Notes: a model not told the origin generated them from the letters alone. Shown: positions 25,553 through 35,212, counted from the stretch's first letter. The stretch is DNA of 64,000 nucleotides from Peptostreptococcaceae bacterium VA2 (GCA_000686145.1 JMMB01000007.1:2294001-2358000), one strand, 5' to 3'. Numbers and translations: made by a program.

Positions 25553-26647
25553 TTAATAAGCCATTTGTTTTTGTGTAAACTCACTATAAACCAGTTCTTT
25601 GTGAACATACTTACTAGTACAAGATGTTAATAATCCCCCATACTCTACTAAAAATTCTACCTTATCCCCAACTTCATAAGACTTTTTGCTATTGCTTACA
25701 TTAAGTATCATATGATCAGAACTTGCCCCTAGTATCTCAATATCACTGTCTATTGGCACTATCCCTTCAATATCTATATCTTGTTTACCAATTCCTACTA
25801 TTGCTCTTTTTAAAATACCTTTATCTTCATACTTAGGTACATTACCAAATGCATCCATTCCTATTTCACCAATTGGTAATGATGGTTTTTCTTTTATTTC
25901 TACAACTTCACAAATCATCTTGAATGTATCTTGATAAGTATTTTCTATAACTTTACCATAAGCTGTTTCACGACCAAGAACTACTGCTTCTCCTAGCCTT
26001 AAATTAGTTATACCTTTTGGCATTTTAAGATTTTGCAATAAATCTATAGAACTAGAGTTACCACCTGATACAAATTCTAAAGTTATATTGTATTTATTTT
26101 CAATTTCTTTAGCTAAGCTTACTAACCTTCCTAAATTTTTTTCTGAAGGTATTATAGCTCCATAACACGTTAGATTAGTTGCTATTCCAAATAATTTTAT
26201 ATTTTCTAGTTTTAAAACTTCTTCTACTGCACTAAATAGTTCTTCTTCTTTAAAATATCCTTCTCTTAAATCACCTAAATCAAACATTAAAACTATTTTA
26301 TGAATCTTATTTTGTTTTTTACTTTCTTCATTTAATTTGTATATAGTTTTAAGCTCTGAATTAAAACTAACATCTACATATTTTACTACATCAGTTATTT
26401 CACTGAGCATTGGTATTCTAAGTAAAACCTTAGGTATATTTATATCTTGTAATTTTTTTAGATTTTGAACTCTAGAGTCAGCTAAATAATCTACTTTATC
26501 ACCACTTATCTTCTCAACTACCTCTGGTATTGCACAATATGATTTAGTTACCATTATCATATCTATATTATGAGATTTACATATCTGACTAAGTGTATTT
26601 ACATTGTGCTTTAATTTAGAAATATTTATTTCTAATTTTGGATACAT
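25553..26647 (-). CDS. orr: Ornithine racemase (PLP, alanine-racemase fold)
   Basis: A 364-residue fold-type III PLP enzyme. The cofactor Lys is in MIMVTKSYCAIPEV (about residue 34), and barrel motifs LMFDLGDLREG, FVSGGNSSS and LRLGEAVVLGRE follow; the C-terminus is a beta domain. It interconverts L- and D-ornithine, feeding the D-ornithine-specific aminomutase. The ATG has AAGGAGG upstream and lies within the last 16 bases of the preceding gene. The identification rests on the sequence and on the complete ornithine operon around it. Confidence 0.9.
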   Translation of the reverse strand: MYPKLEINISKLKHNVNTLSQICKSHNIDMIMVTKSYCAIPEVVEKISGDKVDYLADSRVQNLKKLQDINIPKVLLRIPMLSEITDVVKYVDVSFNSELKTIYKLNEESKKQNKIHKIVLMFDLGDLREGYFKEEELFSAVEEVLKLENIKLFGIATNLTCYGAIIPSEKNLGRLVSLAKEIENKYNITLEFVSGGNSSSIDLLQNLKMPKGITNLRLGEAVVLGRETAYGKVIENTYQDTFKMICEVVEIKEKPSLPIGEIGMDAFGNVPKYEDKGILKRAIVGIGKQDIDIEGIVPIDSDIEILGASSDHMILNVSNSKKSYEVGDKVEFLVEYGGLLTSCTSKYVHKELVYSEFTQKQMAY

Positions 26648-28023
26648 TTAACATCCTCCTTGAGATTTAAACTTTTTAACATAAGTTTTAGAGATGCTTC
26701 TTCATATTTTTTAGATAAAACTCCTAAAGATGCCATTATATAATCATTATCTACTAATATTTCTGCTTTTGCTTTGGGAAATAGCACTTCATTGTTTCTG
26801 TTGTACTCACAAATATACTTCATTATTTCTACTCTTTGAGGTAAGCGTGTAAGTGCTCCACCTGTTCCAACTATATATTTTACTTCAGTTAAATCTTTTC
26901 CTTCTGCTATCTTACTTTTACCACTTGCCCCATATACATTTCTTATTATTCCAGCATGTCTTTTTGTAGCACGGATTACGGCTTCTTTAGTTAATCTCTC
27001 TACAAATTTCATCTGGCCTGAAGTTTTTGGAATAGGTAAATAGTTATCCATAATTTCTTCTATATTAATATCTTCTAATTCTTTTTGTAATTCTTCTTTT
27101 CCTATTAAGTTGACTATATTTTTCATATTTACATAAACCCCTAAATCGCCTTCTACACTTCTTTTAGCAACTGGTTCTGGGTTTACTAATATTCTACTAA
27201 CGCCTTCGCTACCTTCAGTTACAGAATGAAGGTCAGTTGTAGCTCCTCCTACATCTATAACTATCAAGTCTCCAATATGACTTTTAAGTAACTTTGCAGA
27301 TTCCATTACTGCTCCTGGAGTTGGTGTTATATGTTCGTTAACTAACTCTTTAACATGCTCCATCCCTGGTGCATTTGTTATATGTTCTTCAAATACATTT
27401 TGTATTACTTGTCTTGTTGGCTCTATATCTAATAAATCTATTTTAGGATATACATTATTAACTATATAAAGTTTATAATTTGTATCTTCAAATATTAATT
27501 TGATTTCTTCTTTATTTTCAATGTTTCCTGCATATATTACAGGAACTCCAAGATTAAGCCCTGCAATAAGTTCCGCATTATAAAGAGCAGTATCTCGCTC
27601 TCCATAATCTACTCCCCCTGCGATTAATATAATGTTTGGTTTAATTTCTTTTATTTCTTTTATATCAGTTCTTCTTATTTTCCCTGCTGTTACCTTATGA
27701 ATTACTGCTCCTGCTCCTAAAGCTGCTTCTTTAGCTGCTTTTGCAGTCATATCATAAACTAAACCATGGACTGTCATTTTAAGACCGCCAGCCGCACTAG
27801 ATGTAGCAAACATATCTTCATATTCTATACTTTCTACTCCTAAACTTTTAGATAAGTCTTTTATTGCTCCGTTAAGCCCGTTTCTCACATCTCCGCCTTC
27901 AAATACAGTTGTTGGTGCTTGCCCTTGTCCAATAAACTCTGGACTATCTGTATGTATGCCTGAGAAGGCATTTACAACTGTTGTTGTAGAGCCTATCTCA
28001 GCAACTAATACATCTATTTTCAT
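26632..28023 (-). CDS. GlmL/MutL-type reactivating ATPase for the B12 aminomutase
   Basis: A 463-residue actin-like ATPase of the GlmL family: phosphate loop VAEIGSTTTVVNAF at the N-terminus, second motif LIVIDVGGATTDLHSV near residue 255, and IILIAGGVDYGERDT. Family members accompany adenosylcobalamin mutases (glutamate mutase GlmL) and are thought to exchange inactivated cofactor. Here the partner is OraSE; the ATG overlaps the oraE stop by one base (TAATG), so the two are coupled. Confidence 0.85.
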   Translation of the reverse strand: MKIDVLVAEIGSTTTVVNAFSGIHTDSPEFIGQGQAPTTVFEGGDVRNGLNGAIKDLSKSLGVESIEYEDMFATSSAAGGLKMTVHGLVYDMTAKAAKEAALGAGAVIHKVTAGKIRRTDIKEIKEIKPNIILIAGGVDYGERDTALYNAELIAGLNLGVPVIYAGNIENKEEIKLIFEDTNYKLYIVNNVYPKIDLLDIEPTRQVIQNVFEEHITNAPGMEHVKELVNEHITPTPGAVMESAKLLKSHIGDLIVIDVGGATTDLHSVTEGSEGVSRILVNPEPVAKRSVEGDLGVYVNMKNIVNLIGKEELQKELEDINIEEIMDNYLPIPKTSGQMKFVERLTKEAVIRATKRHAGIIRNVYGASGKSKIAEGKDLTEVKYIVGTGGALTRLPQRVEIMKYICEYNRNNEVLFPKAKAEILVDNDYIMASLGVLSKKYEEASLKLMLKSLNLKEDVKCIQN

Positions 28024-30227
28024 TATTTACTTTCTAACTCTCTTCTTTTTTCAACTAAGAAAGTGGCAACGTTTACCCCTCTATCACTTCTACCAAATCC
28101 AGCATCCATTCCGTTTTCAACTGCTATCTCAGGCGTAACTTGTGTTCCTCCAGCGGCTAATATAACTTTCTCTCTTATTCCTTTTTCTATACAATACTCA
28201 TGCATTTTTTTCATGTTTTTATAATGTATATCATCATGACTTATTATAGTTGAAGCAAGTATTACATCTGCATTTAATTCTATTGCTGCATTTACTAATT
28301 TTTCAACTGGTACTGAAGTTCCAAGGTAATGACACTCTATACCATATTTTTCTATACCACCATGTTTTATATCTATTACTTCTCTAAGCCCAACAGAGTG
28401 CTCATCTTCGCCTACTGTTGCACAAACTATTTTTAACGGTTTAGCTTCTATCTCAGCTCTTATCTCATCATCTGTCATTATCTTTTGTTCCTCTGGTATT
28501 ACTAAGTCATTTATATCTATACTAAATCCAACTTTTCCTTTTATCTCTATTCTAGTACCTTCAGCACTGTGCATTACTTCTCTACTTATCACTTCTGGGT
28601 CTTCTAAGTTCATTTTCTTAGCAAATTCAAGTGCTGCAAATTCTGCAGTTCTTTTGTCTGTTGGTAGCATCATAGTAAGCATAACCGTTCCGTCAGCACA
28701 CCATTCCATTTCAGGTTTTATTTTTGTAGAATTTCTAAATTCTCCATTTTCTTTAAGTCTTACATTTACATTATCCATATCATCTAATTCATCTATATAT
28801 ATTATTTTGTCAGGATCTTCAAATGTACATCCATCTATTAATTTAGAAGGATCCATCGCGCAAGTTCCATCATATTGAGCTACATTATTGTATCCAAAGT
28901 GAGCAGTTACTGGAGCTAAATAGTCTTCATCTCTTTCATAAACACTTCCTGCGCCTACACCTTCTTTAATTTTTCTACTTATTCCATCACCATTTCTTTC
29001 TGGATAGTTTCCTGAGTCAACAAAGAATCCTTGTTCAACAGCTTCAAAATATCCACCAACTTCTAACATCTCCTCCATATATAATACGGCTCTTTCTTTT
29101 AATTCTCTACTTTGTTCTCTTAAAGCACCAGTTTGCTTAAGTTCTATCATATCCATTAAGCCGTCCATACCAACTAATGCTTGTTTAGCAGTGTCACAAG
29201 CTTCTATGTTATACATATGCCAAGGAACGTTTCTTCCTTCATCTGGAGTTATTGTAGATTGTATATCAGCTCTTGTTAAAACTGATGTTAATAAGTTAAG
29301 AACATGAGTAACTGTTGCTTCTCTAGTTGATGAATCCATATACTTAGTATTCATTTGAGCTCTCATCTTGTAATCAGAGAATAACTCTCTTAGTGCTACT
29401 GCATAAGGTAAATCTAGAGTTAAACATGGAGCTGGTGGTGCAGTTGGAGGTACTGTTGATAAGCATATGTTATCACTTTTAATACCTACTTTTTCAGAAA
29501 ATACTGAGTTTAGGGCATGTTGTACCATTAATTCTGGCATAACCTTCCAAGCTTCTCTTGCAGTTGCATTAGCATTATGAGCTCCATCTATTTGAGCCAT
29601 ATCAGCAAACGCCATTATATTTTTAGCTTCACAAGCATCAACAAATGATCTTATCATATTTATATTTCTATAAAGTACATTGTATTGTGGATCTTGATGA
29701 GCTCCATTTATTCCTTCTTCAGCAAACATTACAGCAACTTCAGGTCCTGCAACCCCACTTACATAAGAATGGTAATTTATTGGTCTTCCTACTTCTTCTT
29801 CTATAAAATCAAGAGCTTTTCTTTGTGCTCTTACTTGTTTTCTAGTTATCGGAACTCCACCTATACCTTGTGGTGTACCTTCTATAAGTCCATCAAAATG
29901 AGATTGGCCAGCTGTTCTTATAACCATTATATGGTCTGCTCCATGATGAGCTGCCATTCTCATTCTTCTTATATCATCTTCAAATCTTCCTGAAGCTATC
30001 TCAGTAGTTATAACAGCTTTAGGTTGTGGGTCTATATTGTTAAAATATTTTGCTGATGGAAGGGCTACACTCTCAGTTAAAGGAGCTGAACAATCTTTAT
30101 ATTTAAAAGGTCCCATTTCTAAGTCCTTTTCATTTTCTCTCCAAGTCCAGCCTTTTCTCTTTGGTCTGTAATTCTCTAAATCCTTAAGTATATACTCTAT
30201 ATCTAATTTTTTATTTTCTTTTAGCAT
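28023..30227 (-). CDS. oraE: D-ornithine 4,5-aminomutase, large (E) subunit
   Basis: A 734-residue subunit with a TIM-barrel core and a C-terminal B12-binding domain. The cobalamin motif D-x-H-x-x-G is GEDEHSVGLREV, and eleven residues after its His lies the Lys of IDIKHGG, matching the His618/Lys629 pair reported for the Clostridium sticklandii enzyme (cobalt ligand and PLP Lys). It converts D-ornithine to 2,4-diaminopentanoate by a radical 1,2-amino shift using adenosylcobalamin and PLP. Its start overlaps oraS by 7 bases. Confidence 0.95.
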   Translation of the reverse strand: MLKENKKLDIEYILKDLENYRPKRKGWTWRENEKDLEMGPFKYKDCSAPLTESVALPSAKYFNNIDPQPKAVITTEIASGRFEDDIRRMRMAAHHGADHIMVIRTAGQSHFDGLIEGTPQGIGGVPITRKQVRAQRKALDFIEEEVGRPINYHSYVSGVAGPEVAVMFAEEGINGAHQDPQYNVLYRNINMIRSFVDACEAKNIMAFADMAQIDGAHNANATAREAWKVMPELMVQHALNSVFSEKVGIKSDNICLSTVPPTAPPAPCLTLDLPYAVALRELFSDYKMRAQMNTKYMDSSTREATVTHVLNLLTSVLTRADIQSTITPDEGRNVPWHMYNIEACDTAKQALVGMDGLMDMIELKQTGALREQSRELKERAVLYMEEMLEVGGYFEAVEQGFFVDSGNYPERNGDGISRKIKEGVGAGSVYERDEDYLAPVTAHFGYNNVAQYDGTCAMDPSKLIDGCTFEDPDKIIYIDELDDMDNVNVRLKENGEFRNSTKIKPEMEWCADGTVMLTMMLPTDKRTAEFAALEFAKKMNLEDPEVISREVMHSAEGTRIEIKGKVGFSIDINDLVIPEEQKIMTDDEIRAEIEAKPLKIVCATVGEDEHSVGLREVIDIKHGGIEKYGIECHYLGTSVPVEKLVNAAIELNADVILASTIISHDDIHYKNMKKMHEYCIEKGIREKVILAAGGTQVTPEIAVENGMDAGFGRSDRGVNVATFLVEKRRELESK

Positions 30228-30595
30228 GATGCGCCCTCCTTAGCAAATAAACTAACTACCTCATCCCAGCATTTTCCATTAACTAACATTAAACCAGCTT
30301 CACGTACATTTATATTTCTGTTTTTAGATAACTTATAAACAACATGACCTGCACCTTTATTTATAAGATTATTTTCCATAACTCCAGTTAATATTTCTTT
30401 AGCCTCAAGAGATGAAAATCCCATTCTTAAAAGAACTGATCTTTCTATTGACGGAGTAGTATTTTTCTTTCCTAATTCTAACATCGGATCAATTAGTTCT
30501 CCTGCTAATGCCCAAAATCTTGCTTTTAATTCTTCGTCACTCAAGTTTGCTAAATGAACTCTTCTATCTTCAAAATCATCTAATCTCTTTTTCAT
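30221..30595 (-). CDS. oraS: D-ornithine 4,5-aminomutase, small (S) subunit
   Basis: A 124-residue helical subunit (LSDEELKARFWALAGELIDPM, SVLLRMGFSSLEA) that pairs with OraE. Length agrees with the small subunit of the known enzyme. The stop overlaps the oraE start, consistent with 1:1 production. Confidence 0.93.
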   Translation of the reverse strand: MKKRLDDFEDRRVHLANLSDEELKARFWALAGELIDPMLELGKKNTTPSIERSVLLRMGFSSLEAKEILTGVMENNLINKGAGHVVYKLSKNRNINVREAGLMLVNGKCWDEVVSLFAKEGASC

Positions 30596-30646
30596 GCTAA
30601 TCCCCCTATTTATACTTTTTTATTTATGTTTACTCATTATAAATAT

Positions 30647-32071
30647 TTAACAAGACTTTATTGAAAGTATTTCCTCTGCTATACATTTTACAAATTCTTC
30701 GCTGCATTTAGCGTCTTTAGCTAAGAACTTTATATCTTCATCACTTAAAGAAGAGACATTGTTATTTTCTATAGCATTTTTTATATAAGATTTTCTTATT
30801 TTTTCCATATTTATATCATTAATTTTCATTAAATTTGGATGAGATGGTAATATTAAATTTTCACCACAAATTTCATCTTGTGGATTTCCAAATTTAATTT
30901 CTACTCCATTTTCACGAGCAAATGTAAGTTGTGGATTTATATGTTTTCCAGCACCTGTATACTCTGTTTCTTGAACTAATACAACTTGGTCTTCATCTAA
31001 CTCTTGTGCTAAACTAAATGCAGCAGTTAAAGAAGTATTTCCAGCTGGACCTCTCTCTAATCCTTCAAGTTGAGCAAGAAGTTCTGTCATATAAAAAACT
31101 TCACCTTGGTTTACAGTTACATATCTATCCATATATCTAAGTGGTCTGGCAGCAGATCTTGGTACATCTGATCTGTCTGGCCAAGTAGTAAATGGTATTC
31201 CAAATCCTGTATGACCTGTAGTAAATGATTTTTTATTAAAATGATTGTCACTTGCCATATGTAATCCTTTTAAGTTTACACTCGCACTAACTATATTAGT
31301 ATCACTTGCACCAGCTTTTATAAGCCCTCTAGCCGTTCCTGTTAAGTTTCCACCACCTGCGTTAGTACAAACTACTACATCTGGGTCTTTTCCTAATTTT
31401 TCTCTACACTGCATAGCTATTTCATAACCTAGAGTTTCAACTCCTGCTATTCCAAATGGAGAGTATAGTGATGCATTAAAATAACCAGTTTCTTCTAGCA
31501 TTAATAAAAATGTATAAAATAATTCTGGTCCTACTGTTAATTGAACAACTTCTGAACCATAAGCTTCACATTTTCTTGCTTTTTCTATTATTTCAGGTTG
31601 ACCAATGCCTCTGCTATCATAACATTCTTGAACTATTATGCATTTAAGACCTTGCATAGCAGCTTGTGATGCTACCGCTGCTCCGTAGTTTCCACTAGTT
31701 GCTGCTATTACTCCTTTATATCCCATTTTTTTAGCATGATACACAGCAGTTGCAGCGCGTCTTGCTTTAAAACTACCAGATGCATTTGCCGCTTCATCTT
31801 TTATAAATATTCTTGCTCCTTTTCCTTTTGGTGCAACTTTTCTAGCTAATGCAGTTATGTTTTTAAGTTCTATTATAGGCGTATTACCTACTGCAAAATT
31901 TGATTGAATCTTTTCTATTTCGTCTAAAGAGTATCCCGTTTCTCTCATCATTTTTTCATATTCAAAAGATACTCCATCATTTTCAAATAATGAATAATCT
32001 ATACCTATAGCATTTTTCATTATTTCATTTTTTCTATTCATTACAGCTTGATAGCTATCGTCCTTAATCAT
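30647..32071 (-). CDS. ortB: 2-amino-4-oxopentanoate thiolase, beta subunit (PLP)
   Basis: A 474-residue fold-type II PLP protein related to threonine synthase. The cofactor Lys lies in NASGSFKARRAATAVYHA, with the glycine-rich phosphate loop VCTNAGGGNLTGTARG and ATSGNYGAAVASQA. With OrtA it cleaves 2-amino-4-oxopentanoate with CoA to acetyl-CoA and alanine. The start overlaps the ortA stop by 8 bases. Confidence 0.93.
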   Translation of the reverse strand: MIKDDSYQAVMNRKNEIMKNAIGIDYSLFENDGVSFEYEKMMRETGYSLDEIEKIQSNFAVGNTPIIELKNITALARKVAPKGKGARIFIKDEAANASGSFKARRAATAVYHAKKMGYKGVIAATSGNYGAAVASQAAMQGLKCIIVQECYDSRGIGQPEIIEKARKCEAYGSEVVQLTVGPELFYTFLLMLEETGYFNASLYSPFGIAGVETLGYEIAMQCREKLGKDPDVVVCTNAGGGNLTGTARGLIKAGASDTNIVSASVNLKGLHMASDNHFNKKSFTTGHTGFGIPFTTWPDRSDVPRSAARPLRYMDRYVTVNQGEVFYMTELLAQLEGLERGPAGNTSLTAAFSLAQELDEDQVVLVQETEYTGAGKHINPQLTFARENGVEIKFGNPQDEICGENLILPSHPNLMKINDINMEKIRKSYIKNAIENNNVSSLSDEDIKFLAKDAKCSEEFVKCIAEEILSIKSC

Positions 32072-32372
32072 TTAATTCACCCCCAAATAGAATATCTCTT
32101 GCTTGAAGTCCTATTTGAAGTAGCTCTGGTATACATTTACCATAATCATGAGTATAGTAAGGATTTACGTTTACTAAGTTTCCTTCTATACATCTTCCTG
32201 TAATAGTGTTTACTTTAACTAAATCAGAAATATTTGCATCTCTATCTATAAATCCCTTAACCCATGTTTCTAGAGGATGCAACTTTGTATCCTCTGGAAC
32301 CTGAGGTGCCCTTTGACTTGAATCAAGCACAGTATTATGGATTATAACCCAATCTCCACGTCTAGCATCCAT
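32064..32372 (-). CDS. ortA: 2-amino-4-oxopentanoate thiolase, alpha subunit
   Basis: A 102-residue subunit (ARRGDWVIIHNTVLDSSQRA, LETWVKGF, INPYY-like end). The open frame begins three codons earlier at a TTG only one base after GGAG; the ATG at 32372 has AAGGAG at ten-base spacing and is the better start. It partners OrtB and is coupled to it by overlap. Confidence 0.92.
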   Translation of the reverse strand: MDARRGDWVIIHNTVLDSSQRAPQVPEDTKLHPLETWVKGFIDRDANISDLVKVNTITGRCIEGNLVNVNPYYTHDYGKCIPELLQIGLQARDILFGGELND

Positions 32373-32396
32373 TCTATCCAATCTCCTTTATATTAA

Positions 32397-32454
32397 TTAA
32401 GCTAACTAAGTTTTTAATTTTACCTATTTTTCATAAATTGCTTAATTAGCTTAA
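32397..32454 (-). other. Intercistronic hairpin between ord and ortA
   Basis: TTAAGCTAACTAAG and CTTAATTAGCTTAA form a 14-bp stem (one mismatch) with a 30-nt loop in the 105-bp gap of the operon. There is no U-tract on the minus strand. It may stabilise the upstream ord message or tune downstream expression. Confidence 0.5.
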
Positions 32455-32477
32455 ACTTTTGATTATATTTTTATTTT

Positions 32478-33542
32478 TTAAGCTTTAGCACTTTCTTTTA
32501 ATAAAACTAACTCACGAACATCACCCATCATAGCTCTAGGAACTGGTATATCAAGCATAGTCTTAAGCCCTGGAATTGCATTTATAACATGAGGTATAGA
32601 GTTTACACACATAGCTATAGTTCCTATTCCACCTGGTATTTCTGGAGTTATTTGTAAATCTATATTTGGTACTCCTTTTATACTTACATAATCTCCTGTT
32701 GATAAACCTTCTAATTGAGGTAGTATTTGTTGTGGATGTTCCATTTCTATTTTCATAACTCCATCAACATACCCATATCCACATTGCTTGCATCCTGCTA
32801 CATTTCCAGCTTGAACTTCTGCATACTCACTTTTTCTATATACATTACTCATTATTGGTTCTCTAGTTTGGTCTATTTTTTCTAAGTTCCATCCTATACC
32901 TTCAGTTATCATATTTATAGATTCAGGGAATCCTACATGACCTGCTATTGATCCATTTTCTACCCCTTTTTTAAATACTTCTTTAGTAGCACCAACACCT
33001 TGTTCTACCATAACTGCTGTTCCAAATGGTGATAGATCGTTAACTCTAGCTGCTTTTATGTAATCTACTTCTTCACAAGTTCCACTTAATGCAAGTATTA
33101 ATAAATCAAGTACAAATCCTGGATTTATACCTGTACCTAAAACTGACACCCCATTTGCTTTAGCTATTTCATCTAATTTTTTAGCTAATTCCGGTTCTTG
33201 AGCTTTTGGATATGCCATCTCTTCTGCTGTTGATATAACATTTATTTTCTTTTCTAATATAAGCTTTATTTTATCAAATGCACCTTTTGTAAAAGAGTCG
33301 GTAGCTAACAAAACAACATCTGCACATTCATCAGTAAATACTACATCTGCATCAGATTTTATTATAACTTCACGTCTTTCTTCTTTTTCACATCCTAATA
33401 CATCATACATACTTTTATTTACTCTATCTGGATGCATATCACATACTCCAACTATTTCTATGCCTTTTTTCTTAAGAAGCATTTTAGCCATTCCACTTCC
33501 CATAGCTCCAAATCCCCAAATACCAACTCTAACATTTCTCAT
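32478..33542 (-). CDS. ord: 2,4-diaminopentanoate dehydrogenase
   Basis: A 354-residue NAD(P)-dependent oxidoreductase with an N-terminal Rossmann motif (VGIWGFGAMGSGMAKMLL) and a DapB-like catalytic domain (GTGINPGFVLDLL, GHVGFPESI). It oxidatively deaminates 2,4-diaminopentanoate to 2-amino-4-oxopentanoate. First gene of the operon; ATG behind AAGGGGG. A sigma-54 promoter lies about 43 bp upstream. Confidence 0.93.
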   Translation of the reverse strand: MRNVRVGIWGFGAMGSGMAKMLLKKKGIEIVGVCDMHPDRVNKSMYDVLGCEKEERREVIIKSDADVVFTDECADVVLLATDSFTKGAFDKIKLILEKKINVISTAEEMAYPKAQEPELAKKLDEIAKANGVSVLGTGINPGFVLDLLILALSGTCEEVDYIKAARVNDLSPFGTAVMVEQGVGATKEVFKKGVENGSIAGHVGFPESINMITEGIGWNLEKIDQTREPIMSNVYRKSEYAEVQAGNVAGCKQCGYGYVDGVMKIEMEHPQQILPQLEGLSTGDYVSIKGVPNIDLQITPEIPGGIGTIAMCVNSIPHVINAIPGLKTMLDIPVPRAMMGDVRELVLLKESAKA

Positions 33543-33584
33543 CTTTAAATTCCCCCTTATTATTTTTCCTATCTTTTTATTAAA

Positions 33585-33599
33585 GCAATTCTTATGCCA
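33585..33599 (-). promoter_or_regulatory. Sigma-54 (-24/-12) promoter of the ornithine operon
   Basis: The minus strand reads TGGCATAAGAATTGC, which matches the TGGCAC-N5-TTGC consensus at all but one base, with GG and GC at the required spacing. It is followed by about 43 bp to the ord ATG. The adjacent gene encodes a sigma-54 activator. Confidence 0.85.
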
Positions 33600-33683
33600 T
33601 TATTTAGTAATTTAAATTTACAAAGTATTTTTAATTTTAATATTGTTTTATATTTAGTTTCAAACCTTATAAAATGAACCAAT

Positions 33684-33701
33684 TGTCAAATTTTTCTGAC
33701 A
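33684..33701. promoter_or_regulatory. Candidate enhancer site for the sigma-54 activator
   Basis: Inverted repeat TGTCA-N8-TGACA about 85-100 bp upstream of the -24/-12 element, the usual position for an activator site. A similar half-site (AATTGTCAGATAT, 35377-35389) lies upstream of the activator gene itself. Confidence 0.5.
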
Positions 33702-33765
33702 TTAATATTTTTTTCAATTTTAAATAATTTTAAATTTTAAATCTTAGAATTTACTTAAATATAAG

Positions 33766-33812
33766 AAAAGAGCATTAAATTTTGCATTTAGCGCAAAATT
33801 TTTTGCTCTTTT
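33766..33812 (-). terminator. Terminator after the sigma-54 activator gene
   Basis: A two-part hairpin: outer arms AAAAGAGCA / TGCTCTTTT and inner arms AAATTTTGC / GCAAAATTT. It starts a few bases past the activator stop; the minus strand ends GCTCTTTTCTTAT. Confidence 0.75.
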
Positions 33813-33817
33813 TATTA

Positions 33818-35212
33818 CTATTTTCTTCTTATATTATATTTTTTCATTTTATATTGTAAGTTTTGTCTACAAAGTCCTAAGATAGCTGCAGCCTTAGTTA
33901 CATTTTCATTAGCTTTATTTAATGCTTCATTAATATATCTTTCTTCAATATCTGCGACAACCCAATCTAGGGGCCTAGCATCTATATCTACAACATACAT
34001 ATTTTCAGCTACATTAGTTTTGTATTCATTTATATTTATCATATCTTCAGTTAAAATTTCTTCATCATCCATCATGCTCATACTAGAATATATAGTATTT
34101 TCTAGTTCTCTAACATTACCTTGCCAATAATGATTTCTAAGTTTTTTAACCCCCATATCACATATAGATTTTATACTTTTACTTAGTTTTTTGTTGTACT
34201 TTTCTATAAATTTGTTAGAAAGCAATATTATGTCATTTCCTCTTTCTCTAAGAGGTGGTATTTGTATATAAATCACATTCAATCTATAATACAAATCTTT
34301 TCTAATTTTACCTTGGCTTAATATATCGCTTGGATTTTCATTAGTTGTAGCTATAACTCTAACATCAACATATATGTCTTTAGTTCCTCCAACACGCCTT
34401 ACATATCCTTCTTGAAGTACCCTAAGTAACTTAGCTTGAAGTTGTAGTGGCATTGAGTTTATTTCATCTAATAACAAAGTTCCTTTATTCGCTTGTTCAA
34501 ATAATCCAGGTCTATCAACTGCACCTGTAAATCCACCTTTTACAGTTCCAAATAATATCCCTTCTAATAAGCTTTCTGGAAGTGCTGCACAATTTTGTGC
34601 TATAAAGGGTTGATCACTCCTTTTACTGTCATAATGAATAGACTGACTTATTAATTCTTTACCTGTTCCAGTTTCTCCATATATTAAAACTGTAGCATCA
34701 CTCTTTGATGCTTTTTTCGATATTTTAATAGATTTTTGAATAGATTCACTTTCACCAATTATATCTTCGAAGTTATATCCTAATTTATCGGGGTTATTTG
34801 ATTTGTTAAGTTTAGACTCTTTAAGTTTTAAAATTTGTTCTGATAACATTTGAATTTGAGTCATATCCTTAGATACTTCTAACGCACCAATAAGTTTATC
34901 TTCTACTACTATAGGTATTGTGGTATTTATAGTAGTTATTTCTTTACCATCTTTATTTAAATATTTTTGTACATTATCTTTTATATCTTTTTTATTTTTT
35001 AAAACTTTAATCAAAGTACTATTTTTTATTTTCATAGTTTGCAATACATCTACAAACGGTTTATTTAATACATCTTTTTTATCCATTTGCTCTAATTTTG
35101 CCATAGAATTATTATATATAATTGTATTGCCATCTTTGTCTATAAAGTGTATTCCCTCATCTATACTTTCTATTATTTTTTCAATCACTTCACTATATAT
35201 TTCTTCTTTCAT
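33818..35212 (-). CDS. Sigma-54-dependent transcriptional activator (PAS, AAA+, Fis HTH)
   Basis: A 464-residue activator of the RocR/PrdR type: PAS domain (about 10-120), AAA+ domain (about 135-365) with Walker A GETGTGKE, Walker B TLLLDEINSM and arginine-finger region DLYYRLNVI, and a C-terminal Fis helix-turn-helix (TKAAAILGLCRQNLQYKMKKY). The sigma-54 contact loop reads GGFTGA rather than the usual GAFTGA. It lies upstream of the ornithine operon on the same strand but has its own terminator and presumably activates it from 33684-33701. The PAS ligand is unknown; ornithine or a related amino acid is a guess. Confidence 0.92.
   Translation of the reverse strand: MKEEIYSEVIEKIIESIDEGIHFIDKDGNTIIYNNSMAKLEQMDKKDVLNKPFVDVLQTMKIKNSTLIKVLKNKKDIKDNVQKYLNKDGKEITTINTTIPIVVEDKLIGALEVSKDMTQIQMLSEQILKLKESKLNKSNNPDKLGYNFEDIIGESESIQKSIKISKKASKSDATVLIYGETGTGKELISQSIHYDSKRSDQPFIAQNCAALPESLLEGILFGTVKGGFTGAVDRPGLFEQANKGTLLLDEINSMPLQLQAKLLRVLQEGYVRRVGGTKDIYVDVRVIATTNENPSDILSQGKIRKDLYYRLNVIYIQIPPLRERGNDIILLSNKFIEKYNKKLSKSIKSICDMGVKKLRNHYWQGNVRELENTIYSSMSMMDDEEILTEDMININEYKTNVAENMYVVDIDARPLDWVVADIEERYINEALNKANENVTKAAAILGLCRQNLQYKMKKYNIRRK

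Noticed and set aside
25553-33542. Ornithine operon as a novel system
   Set aside because: All enzymes match the known ornithine Stickland pathway (orr, oraS/E, ortA/B, ord); only its regulation is worth a second look.
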